Positions 25,713 through 32,586 of a DNA stretch of 38,128 nt are shown here, one piece after another (the first letter of the stretch is position 1; every line of letters starts with the position of its first letter). The position numbers and the translations under genes are program-made. The notes below the pieces were generated by a model, which saw only the letters and a list, made by a program, of their open reading frames with translations, did not search any database and had not been told where the DNA came from. Source of the DNA: Clostridiales bacterium DTU072 (lineage in GTDB: Bacteria > Bacillota > Clostridia > Christensenellales > DTU072); assembly GCA_001512685.1 (NCBI GenBank), contig LFSG01000013.1, forward strand, positions 1 through 38,128, in the 5' to 3' direction.

Positions 25713-26787
25713 TATTGCCTTTACCACAATCTTGTTGAGTTTGCTTGGCATTCTTATGATATACTCGGCAAGTTCATATTCCACGCTTCGCGAATTCAGC
25801 GACGAATTTTTTTATGTGAAAAAACAAGCGATAGCGTTCGCGGTGGGCATTGTTATGCTTATAATCGGAGCGAAATTTAATGTTTACTATCTCAATAAAT
25901 TCAAATGGATAATCCTTTTTGTATCGTTAATTCTACTGGGACTGGTGTTTGTTCCGGGCTTGGGCGTGGAAAGCTACGGCGCCACAAGGTGGCTGAATCT
26001 GGGTTTCACCACCATTCAGCCTTCGGAATTTTCCAAATTCGGGTTGATGATTTTTCTTGCGGGATATCTTACCGAACATCCGCCCAAGGACTTGAAAAGC
26101 TTGATTGTGCCGCTGATTTGCGGATTGGGCATGTGCGCGCTTATAATTTTGGAGCCCAATATGTCCATCACAATGTGCGTAGGTTTGTCTCTGCTTTTAA
26201 TGCTTTTTGTGGCAGGCACGCCAAAAAAATGGTTTATCTTATTGTTTGCCGCCTTGACAATAGCCGTACCTTTAATGATTATTCTTGAGCCGTACAGAAT
26301 GAAAAGGCTTACGGCTTTTATCAATCCTTGGCAAAATCCCAAAAACGAAGGCTATCAGCTTATACAATCTTATTTTGCTTTGGGAGGAGGGGGACTTTTC
26401 GGGGTGGGCCTTTTCAAAAGCAGACAAAAATATCTTTTTCTTCCTTTTGCGGAATCGGATTTTATTTTTTCGGTAATCGGCGAGGAGTTAGGATTAATCG
26501 GTTGTCTTTTTGTAATGGGCGTTTTTGCCTTATTGATATACAGCGGAATCATGACGGCATTAAGAGCCGATTGCTTTTATAAAAGATTGCTTGCCACCGG
26601 CATTACCGGAGTTATCGCCATTCAAACTTTGATAAACATAGCAGTAGTAACGGGAACAATACCGCCTACGGGTTTGCCTTTGCCTTATGTAAGCGCCGGC
26701 GGAACGGCCTTAATGGCTTATATGTTTGCCTCGGGGGTTTTGATTAATATTGCTTCACCAATGCAAAAATCAAACCATAAAATGTAA
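25696..26787 (+). CDS. ftsW: Septal peptidoglycan polymerase FtsW (SEDS family)
   Basis: A 363-residue SEDS protein with about ten membrane helices. Family motifs include GATRWLNLG, QPSEFSKFG and the loop SRQKYLFLPFAESDFIFSVIGEELG. Asp255 in ESDFIF matches the catalytic Asp of SEDS glycosyltransferases. The residues before it read PFAES where PEAHT/S is usual, so Glu and His are replaced. FtsW polymerises lipid II together with the class B PBP encoded upstream. Its position after murD and in the division cluster favours FtsW over RodA or SpoVE. Confidence 0.92.
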   Translation: MKLTFNIAFTTILLSLLGILMIYSASSYSTLREFSDEFFYVKKQAIAFAVGIVMLIIGAKFNVYYLNKFKWIILFVSLILLGLVFVPGLGVESYGATRWLNLGFTTIQPSEFSKFGLMIFLAGYLTEHPPKDLKSLIVPLICGLGMCALIILEPNMSITMCVGLSLLLMLFVAGTPKKWFILLFAALTIAVPLMIILEPYRMKRLTAFINPWQNPKNEGYQLIQSYFALGGGGLFGVGLFKSRQKYLFLPFAESDFIFSVIGEELGLIGCLFVMGVFALLIYSGIMTALRADCFYKRLLATGITGVIAIQTLINIAVVTGTIPPTGLPLPYVSAGGTALMAYMFASGVLINIASPMQKSNHKM

Positions 26788-26813
26788 TGTTACAGATTAA
26801 ATAGGAGAGGGTA

Positions 26814-28064
26814 ATGGCAAAACTGGTAATTAACGGTGGCAACCGCCTTTACGGCTGTGTTGATGTTCAAGGTGCAAAAAATGCTGTGCTTCCTCTTTTT
26901 GCGGCATCCATTTTAACTAATGAAAAGGTAACCATTAAGAATGTCCCCGACTTAATCGATGTGGAAAATATGGCCAAGATTCTTAGGTCTTTGGGGGCGT
27001 CCGTAGTTAAAAACGGCAAAAATGTCGAAATACATGCCGACAATCTTAAATCTTCGGAAATATCCCACGCTCTGGCTAAAGAGCTCAGAAGCTCTATTTT
27101 CATTTTAGGGCCGATGCTGGGGAGGCTTAAGCAGGCAAAAGTCGCTTATCCCGGCGGCTGCGACATCGGATTGAGGCCGATAGACATTCATCTAAAGGCT
27201 TTTCGTGAAATGAATGTAAAAATTGTAGAGAGGTCGGGATATATATACTGTGACGCCTCAAATATGATAAGCGGCGACATTATGCTTGACTACCCCAGCG
27301 TGGGCGCTACCGAAAACATAATGCTCGCCGCCGCCACAATAAAGGGCAAGACTACTATCATGAACGCCGCCCGCGAGCCCGAAATCGTGGATTTGCAAAA
27401 CTTTTTAGCGGCTATGGGGGCAAGCGTTAAAGGCGCGGGCACTCCGTTTATTGAAATAGAGGGAACGGATAAATTCAAGAGCGTGGAGTATACGGCTATG
27501 GCTGACAGAATAGTCACGGGCACCTTCGCCATAGCTGTGGCCATTTGCGGCGGAGAAATAATGCTAAACGGCTGCAAAGGCGAACACATACAGTCGCTTC
27601 TGTCGAAATTGGCAAAAACCTCTTGCAATATTAAGCAATATGATGATAAGATAGAGATAGCGTCAAAAAACCACAGGGAAGCGATAGAGTATATAGAAAC
27701 TCAACCATATCCCGGATTTCCCACCGATCTTCAAGCTCAAATTATGGCTTTGCAAGCGGTAAGCGAGGGAGTGTCCATAATAACCGAAAACATTTTTGAA
27801 AACAGATTTAAGCATGTATGCGAATTAATTAAAATGGGCGCGGCAATAAGGATTAAAGGCAGAAACGCCATCATAAAGGGAGTGGACAGACTTTCGGGCG
27901 CCGAGGTGTCGGCGCAGGATTTGAGAGGGGGAGCCGCCCTTGTGCTGGCAGGATTGAACGCCATAGGCACAACAATAGTCAACGACATATACCATATTGA
28001 CAGAGGCTATGAAAGAATAGAAGATCTGTTGAAAAAATTGGGAGCGGATATAAGAAGAATATGA
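26814..28064 (+). CDS. murA: UDP-GlcNAc 1-carboxyvinyltransferase
   Basis: A 416-residue EPSP-synthase-fold enzyme that transfers enolpyruvate from PEP to UDP-GlcNAc, the first committed step of peptidoglycan synthesis. It has QGAKNAVLP with Lys22 and the catalytic Cys116 in PGGCDIGLRPID; retention of that Cys predicts fosfomycin sensitivity at the target. GAGTPFIEI and YPGFPTDLQAQ are also family segments. The start has a GGAGAGG site. murA is not usual at this point of Firmicute clusters, where murG and murB are commoner. It overlaps ftsQ through ATGA. Confidence 0.96.
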   Translation: MAKLVINGGNRLYGCVDVQGAKNAVLPLFAASILTNEKVTIKNVPDLIDVENMAKILRSLGASVVKNGKNVEIHADNLKSSEISHALAKELRSSIFILGPMLGRLKQAKVAYPGGCDIGLRPIDIHLKAFREMNVKIVERSGYIYCDASNMISGDIMLDYPSVGATENIMLAAATIKGKTTIMNAAREPEIVDLQNFLAAMGASVKGAGTPFIEIEGTDKFKSVEYTAMADRIVTGTFAIAVAICGGEIMLNGCKGEHIQSLLSKLAKTSCNIKQYDDKIEIASKNHREAIEYIETQPYPGFPTDLQAQIMALQAVSEGVSIITENIFENRFKHVCELIKMGAAIRIKGRNAIIKGVDRLSGAEVSAQDLRGGAALVLAGLNAIGTTIVNDIYHIDRGYERIEDLLKKLGADIRRI

Positions 28065-28777
28065 AAAAAAAGTACATAGCTATAATTATCTGCGTGATTT
28101 TTATAGCGCTTATTGTCTTATTCAGCAATATTTTTTTGATTAAGACAGTGGAAGTAGTATTCGAAGGACAGCCCAAGTCAGCCACAAAAGAAGAAATACT
28201 TACGGCGTCCCAAATTGAATTAAACACAAATATCTTTAACCTTAACGAAAAACGGGTTAAAGAAAACATTTGCCGATACTTTGATAACAATTTAATAAGC
28301 GTCATAGAAATAGAAAGGCAATTCCCCAACAAAGTTAAATTGGTCATAAAAGAGCGAAGGCCGATTATTATAGTTCCTTACAAGAATTCCCAAAGCGGAC
28401 AATGCATACCTACTGATATTGATTTTCAATTGGTAAAAGAACGCGATATAAATCAAATAGATTTTGACGCCATTTGGATAAAAGGCGTTTATGCGGATAA
28501 AACTTTTAACATCAATCATTTTCTGCAAATAAATGAAATATTAAAGCAATTTTTAGAAATAGGATTTACCGAAGAATCCTTAATCGCCTTCATTTCCGAA
28601 ATTGAAGTAAAAGCTGATACCATACATTTATATACCCGCTTCGGCGACGGAGAGTTCATATTTGATCGAAAAGCTGACGCGAATATGAAAAAGCAAGTAA
28701 GCGCTCTGTATGGCGAATACAATAATTTGGATTACGATAAGCGCAATGTGTTTATAATCGATTACAGAAATTTATAA
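28061..28777 (+). CDS. ftsQ: Cell division protein FtsQ/DivIB
   Basis: A 238-residue bitopic membrane protein: a short basic cytoplasmic tail, one membrane helix (about residues 5-27) and an extracytoplasmic POTRA domain (IKTVEVVFEGQPKSATKEEILTAS) followed by a beta domain with IEIERQFPNKVKLVIKERRPI. FtsQ/DivIB connects the septal synthase to the divisome with FtsL and FtsB/DivIC. It overlaps the murA stop by four bases. A weak hairpin and a strong new promoter follow, so it is probably the last gene of the mraZ transcript. Confidence 0.9.
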   Translation: MKKKYIAIIICVIFIALIVLFSNIFLIKTVEVVFEGQPKSATKEEILTASQIELNTNIFNLNEKRVKENICRYFDNNLISVIEIERQFPNKVKLVIKERRPIIIVPYKNSQSGQCIPTDIDFQLVKERDINQIDFDAIWIKGVYADKTFNINHFLQINEILKQFLEIGFTEESLIAFISEIEVKADTIHLYTRFGDGEFIFDRKADANMKKQVSALYGEYNNLDYDKRNVFIIDYRNL

Positions 28778-28802
28778 ATTATCGGCATTTTTGTAATAAA
28801 AA

Positions 28803-28838
28803 ACCTTTAAGCAAGCCTTTAAGGTAAATCTTTATTAT
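28803..28838 (+). terminator. Weak terminator-like hairpin after ftsQ
   Basis: ACCTT-T-AAG (28803-28811) pairs with CTT-T-AAGGT (28817-28825) with one T-T mismatch. A broken T-rich tract follows at 28829-28839. It could attenuate read-through from the upstream cluster. Confidence 0.4.
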
Positions 28839-28866
28839 TGACACATATATTTTATTATAATATAAT
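28838..28866 (+). promoter_or_regulatory. Full-consensus sigma-A promoter for the ftsA-like gene and ftsZ
   Basis: TTGACA (28838-28843), exactly 17 bases and TATAAT (28861-28866). Predicted +1 is A28873, giving a 27-base leader with CCGGAG (28884-28889) ten bases before the ATG. Confidence 0.85.
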
Positions 28867-28899
28867 TAATTTATTAACATAATCCGGAGTAGTATCGCA

Positions 28900-30036
28900 A
28901 TGTTTGGCAAAAAGGGGATTATAGCCTTATTGGTAGGCACGGAGAAACTTAGCCTCGTTTCTTTTGAAATCAGCAGGAATGCTTTCTTCCCCCAAATTAC
29001 CGGCATGCTGGAACAAAAATATTCAGGATTTCAAGACGGCGAATTCCTCAGGGTTGAAGAACTTTATCCCACAATAAAGAAGCTAATCGATAATTTCTAT
29101 ATAAGATTCAACAAAAAAGTAAAGCGCTTATATATTGCCGTGCCGGGTGAATTTTCTTGCGCCGTTTCCAAGAATGTGGAAAGAGACATAGATAAAAGAA
29201 TCAAAGAAGAAGACTTGGAGGAAATGTTTTTTATAGGAGATACATACAGCGCTCATCAAAAATTTGTAAACATAGAAAGAAGCGGCGTTTTTTATAAGAC
29301 GGACTGCAACCCGCGCAAGCTGTTAAACCCTGTGGGGCAAAGCTGCAACAGAGTGCTTGCTAAGCTGTCTTATATTCTTGCCGAAAGGTATTTTATTGAT
29401 ATTTTCAATGAGATAGCCGCAAGACTCAATATCAAGGTAAAGTATATATCCTCCATATTTTCCGAAGTCGGCTATGTGAATAAGCTGAAATCGATAAAAG
29501 AGCTTTCGGATACTTTATATTTGAATTTGGGATATCTCAGCTCCACCTTGTCTTATTCCATGGGCAAAGGGATTTTGAACATGACTTCGTTCTCTCTGGG
29601 CGGTGGGACCGTAGCGGGGGATATTACCATCGTTATGAATATTCCTTTTTCTCATTCATATGAGCTATACAATAAGCTTAATTTGAATATTCAGCCCGAG
29701 CAAGATCAGGTTTACAGTATTTTTGTGGACGGCGAAAACTTTTGTTATGACATAAAAACCATTAACGCCATTGCCGAGGAAAGAATTTTTGATATCGCGG
29801 GGTACATCAAATCGGCCATCGAAGGGTTTGATATCGATATAGAGGACAATGTACCTCTATATATGGGAGGATCGGCGATTTGTAGATTGCCGGGAGTAAG
29901 AGAAATAATAGAGAATGTTTGCGCAAGACCGGTGGAAACGATAATGACGGATTATACGGGTTGGGAGGCTACGGAAAACCTTTCCCTTATTTCCGTATTG
30001 AATTATTTTTATAATAAACAAATTAATAAACGTTAA
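28900..30036 (+). CDS. Divergent FtsA-like actin-fold protein
   Basis: A 378-residue protein in the FtsA position. FtsA-like features are an SHS2 (1C) domain around residues 85-185, with NPVGQSCNRVLAKLSYIL; the segment LGGGTVAGDITIVMNIPFSHSYELYNKL, which parallels the GG-x-x-hT-x-DIA block; and YMGGSAICRLPGV, which parallels the adenosine motif TGGGAxLPG. The phosphate motifs are eroded: VGTEKLSLVSFE replaces DIGTSK, and LNLGYLSSTLSYS replaces the DIGGGTT strand, without its Asp. ATP binding may be weak or lost. It is shorter than typical FtsA (about 410-430). The C-terminal NYFYNKQINKR might serve as a membrane anchor. FtsA is the likely role by position; a PilM-like protein is less likely. 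Confidence 0.78.
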   Translation: MFGKKGIIALLVGTEKLSLVSFEISRNAFFPQITGMLEQKYSGFQDGEFLRVEELYPTIKKLIDNFYIRFNKKVKRLYIAVPGEFSCAVSKNVERDIDKRIKEEDLEEMFFIGDTYSAHQKFVNIERSGVFYKTDCNPRKLLNPVGQSCNRVLAKLSYILAERYFIDIFNEIAARLNIKVKYISSIFSEVGYVNKLKSIKELSDTLYLNLGYLSSTLSYSMGKGILNMTSFSLGGGTVAGDITIVMNIPFSHSYELYNKLNLNIQPEQDQVYSIFVDGENFCYDIKTINAIAEERIFDIAGYIKSAIEGFDIDIEDNVPLYMGGSAICRLPGVREIIENVCARPVETIMTDYTGWEATENLSLISVLNYFYNKQINKR

Positions 30037-30082
30037 GGATAAATAAATTTTTTCTGAACATAAGAAATGGAGGAAAAAGGAC

Positions 30083-31279
30083 ATGAACGCAGTCAGGGAT
30101 ATCGTTAACATAAAAATAATAGGGATAGGCGGCGGCGGTTGCAACGCCGTAAACAGGCTCAAAAACGCTAATGTTGAAGGAGTGCAATTTATTGCCGCCA
30201 ATACCGATATGGTGGCCCTTAACAGTAGCATTGCCGAGCTTAAAATACAGTTGGGGGCAAAGCTAACTAAAGGCTTGGGCGCAGGCTCGGTTCCCGAAAT
30301 AGGCGAACAAGCCGCCATAGAAAGCAAAGAACAGATAACCGAAGCGATAAAGGACGCTCATTTATTGTTCTTGACTGCAGGCATGGGCGGAGGCACGGGA
30401 ACGGGAGGAATACCCGTTATTGCCGAAATTGCCAAGGAATTGAATATCTTGACAATAGCCGTGGTTACAAAACCTTTTGAATATGAAGGAAGGAGAAAAA
30501 TGCGCCTTGCCGAAATTGGCATTGACAAGCTTCGCGAACATGTGGATGTCCTTGTTGTTATACCCAATGAAATGGCCTTCAAATTTGTTCCTCCCACAAC
30601 GCCTTTATATAAAGTTGTTCAAATAGCCGACGATGTATTGCACAGCAGCATTATAGGCATTACCGATATCGTGGTTAAGCCCTCGCTTATCAACTTGGAC
30701 TTTGCCGACATCAGAACGGTAATCAAAAACATGAAAACCGCTCATATAGGAATAGGGCGGGCCAAAGGCGAAAACAGGGTGCTTAACGCGCTTAAGCAAG
30801 CGGCGAACTCACCGCTTCTTGAGAGCACTATCGAAGGCGCCACTCAGATTATCGTGAATGTTACAGCGGATATGAACATAAACGGCTTTGAAGTCAAAGA
30901 AGCGCTGTCGCTCATAAATCAAGTAGCCGATGTGGACGCCAATATAATTCAAGGCTTGGGGTTTGACGACACGCTAAAGGATGAAGTTATTGTAACGCTG
31001 ATAGCGACCGGATTCAATCAGAACTCCATACCCAATACCACGGATGTGCTGTCTAAAAGGCCGGAAACTCCCGCATTGGGCATAAAAACAGAAGAACAAC
31101 AACAAGTTTCTTCCTCCCCGTTTAATATTCAGCCGCAGAACATATACAAAATGCAGGAGCCGCCTATAAAGGAAGAGGAAGAACCCAAAGAAATACCTTC
31201 CCACCGCATGAAAGTAAGAGATAACGATATTCCGCCCTTCCTTATGAGATTAAGAAAATTAAATAAAGATAGAGAGTAG
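30083..31279 (+). CDS. ftsZ: Cell division GTPase FtsZ, divergent
   Basis: A 398-residue tubulin-like GTPase that forms the Z ring. Motifs are GIGGGGCNAVNR, GMGGGTGTGG (tubulin signature loop) and NLDFAD, which keeps both catalytic T7 Asp residues. The C-terminal peptide DIPPFLMRLRK, which binds FtsA and SepF, is present after a linker of about 60 residues. Several conserved positions differ: GAGSVPEIG for GAGANPEIG, VVQIADDVL for AFxxADDVL (loss of the guanine-stacking Phe), KPSLINLDF for PGLINLDF, and AHIGIG for ALMGIG. It shares the promoter at 28838-28866 with the ftsA-like gene. It ends three bases before a convergent gene. Confidence 0.95.
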   Translation: MNAVRDIVNIKIIGIGGGGCNAVNRLKNANVEGVQFIAANTDMVALNSSIAELKIQLGAKLTKGLGAGSVPEIGEQAAIESKEQITEAIKDAHLLFLTAGMGGGTGTGGIPVIAEIAKELNILTIAVVTKPFEYEGRRKMRLAEIGIDKLREHVDVLVVIPNEMAFKFVPPTTPLYKVVQIADDVLHSSIIGITDIVVKPSLINLDFADIRTVIKNMKTAHIGIGRAKGENRVLNALKQAANSPLLESTIEGATQIIVNVTADMNINGFEVKEALSLINQVADVDANIIQGLGFDDTLKDEVIVTLIATGFNQNSIPNTTDVLSKRPETPALGIKTEEQQQVSSSPFNIQPQNIYKMQEPPIKEEEEPKEIPSHRMKVRDNDIPPFLMRLRKLNKDRE

Positions 31280-31282
31280 AGC

Positions 31283-31861
31283 TTATTCAAGTTCGTCCAA
31301 GGTCTTTTCAAAGCCTTCAATAAAGGTATCCATAAAATACTTTATTTCGGGCATGTTATTGGACATAAGATCTTTATAAAGAGAATTTTTTGCTTTGGTA
31401 AATTCGGAATTGCCGCATTTTATTTCTTCGATACATTTAATATAGGCCGCAAGTTTATCGGCGGCTTTCACAAATTTATGTACTTCTTCATCGCTGCCTA
31501 TCAATATTTCCTTGAAATCAGATTGAAATTCTTGGGGAAGCATGGCGATAAGCTTTTTGTTGGCAATTTCCTCAAGATTTTTGTACGCGCTGTTGATGTC
31601 GGCATTGAAATATTTGATGGGTGTGGGCAAATCGCCAGTAATGACTTCGCTGGCTTCATGATAAACCGCGTTTATGACCACTTTGCCCACATCGACATTG
31701 CCGTTAAAAATTTTATTGCTGATTAATGCGAGTATATGCGCGAGCTGAGCGACCTGTTCGCTGTGCTCCATAATGTTTTCTTTGATGGTGGAACGCATAA
31801 GGCTCCATCTCTCAATGTATTTCATTCTGTTAAGATAAGCAAAAAAGTAGTATTTTTTCAT
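31283..31861 (-). CDS. HD-domain 5'-deoxynucleotidase-like protein (YfbR type)
   Basis: A 192-residue HD-superfamily hydrolase similar to the 5'-nucleotidase YfbR. His33 (NIMEHSEQVAQLAH), His68 and Asp135 (VKAADKLAAYIKC) align with the metal ligands of YfbR by position. The HD dipeptide reads His68-Glu69 here, in YHEASEVITGDLPTPIKY, followed by the expected Glu72. The family removes phosphate from deoxynucleoside monophosphates; the substrate here is inferred. The ATG at 31861 gives the family start MKKYYFFAYLNRMKYIERW. An upstream in-frame ATG at 31909 lies beyond the promoter and is rejected. It is convergent with ftsZ. Confidence 0.87.
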   Translation of the reverse strand: MKKYYFFAYLNRMKYIERWSLMRSTIKENIMEHSEQVAQLAHILALISNKIFNGNVDVGKVVINAVYHEASEVITGDLPTPIKYFNADINSAYKNLEEIANKKLIAMLPQEFQSDFKEILIGSDEEVHKFVKAADKLAAYIKCIEEIKCGNSEFTKAKNSLYKDLMSNNMPEIKYFMDTFIEGFEKTLDELE

Positions 31862-31867
31862 AGCGCT

Positions 31868-31896
31868 ATTATAACACAGATATTTATTCTTTCCAA
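31868..31896 (-). promoter_or_regulatory. Promoter of the HD nucleotidase gene, predicted leaderless
   Basis: On the minus strand TTGGAA (31891-31896), a 17-base spacer and TATAAT (31868-31873) with an upstream TGT (extended -10). Six bases lie between the -10 and the ATG, so +1 coincides with the A of the start codon. No Shine-Dalgarno sequence is present. Confidence 0.68.
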
Positions 31897-31919
31897 TAAT
31901 ATTTGACAAATGTATCTTT

Positions 31920-31949
31920 TTGATTTAATCAAAAAAATTATGCTATAAT
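31920..31949 (+). promoter_or_regulatory. Sigma-A promoter of thiN, with an overlapping palindrome
   Basis: TTGATT (31920-31925), 18 bases and TATAAT (31944-31949), with TG upstream of the -10. AAGGAG at 31957-31962 precedes the ATG at 31973. A perfect 9+1+9 inverted repeat (31917-31935) covers the -35. Confidence 0.65.
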
Positions 31950-31972
31950 TTAGCGTAAGGAGCTATTGATTT

Positions 31973-32569
31973 ATGAAGACGGCGGCAATAATATTAAACG
32001 GCGTAAGCCTTGACAGAGAAATTGAAGGGCATTTGATTATCTGCGCCGACGCGGGTTATAACTTATTGAAAGGGAAAAAGCCCGACGTCATTGTGGGAGA
32101 CTTTGACAGCTTGAGCAGCGTTCCTTCGGGATTAAAAGTAATAAGGCATAATATAGAAAAAAACCAAACCGATGGCGAAATATGCGTTGAGTATGCGGTA
32201 AACCAAGGCTGTGACAGCATAAACATTTACGGCGCATTAGGCGGCAGAATGGACCATGTTCTCGGCAATCTCGGTCTGCTCAAGTTATGTTATTTGCTTA
32301 ATGTGCCCGCCGCGGCAAGGGAAAGGGGACTTGATATATATTATTTTGAAAAGGATTTTTCGCTCGATGTTAAAAAGGGCGAAACAATTTCCATTGTGCC
32401 CTTTGCGGGGGACGCATTGATAAAACAGTCCAAAGGCCTATATTATCCTCTCAACGATTTATTGCTAAAACCCCACCGTACAAGAGGCATTTCCAATATC
32501 GCCGTTGACGGAAGCGTAAAATTGGAAATCGCTTACGGCGGGGTTTTTGTTTTTCATTATTTTAGTTAA
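31973..32569 (+). CDS. thiN: Thiamine pyrophosphokinase
   Basis: This 198-residue enzyme makes thiamine pyrophosphate from thiamine and ATP. Family motifs are CADAGYNLL, PDVIVGDFDSLSS, KNQTDGEICVEYAV and IYGALGGRMDHVLGNLGLL. The usual TDxE segment reads TDGE. The C-terminal domain with the thiamine-binding region is complete (HRTRGISNI). It has its own promoter and a good AAGGAG site. It is convergent with a thiamine transporter gene 17 bases away, so uptake and activation of thiamine lie side by side. Confidence 0.93.
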   Translation: MKTAAIILNGVSLDREIEGHLIICADAGYNLLKGKKPDVIVGDFDSLSSVPSGLKVIRHNIEKNQTDGEICVEYAVNQGCDSINIYGALGGRMDHVLGNLGLLKLCYLLNVPAAARERGLDIYYFEKDFSLDVKKGETISIVPFAGDALIKQSKGLYYPLNDLLLKPHRTRGISNIAVDGSVKLEIAYGGVFVFHYFS

Positions 32570-32586
32570 ATAACGGCTTTAATTTA

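Noticed and set aside
31862-31909. N-terminal extension of the HD nucleotidase
   Set aside because: It overlaps the promoter and adds residues that do not belong to the family; homology starts at MKKYYFFAYLNR.
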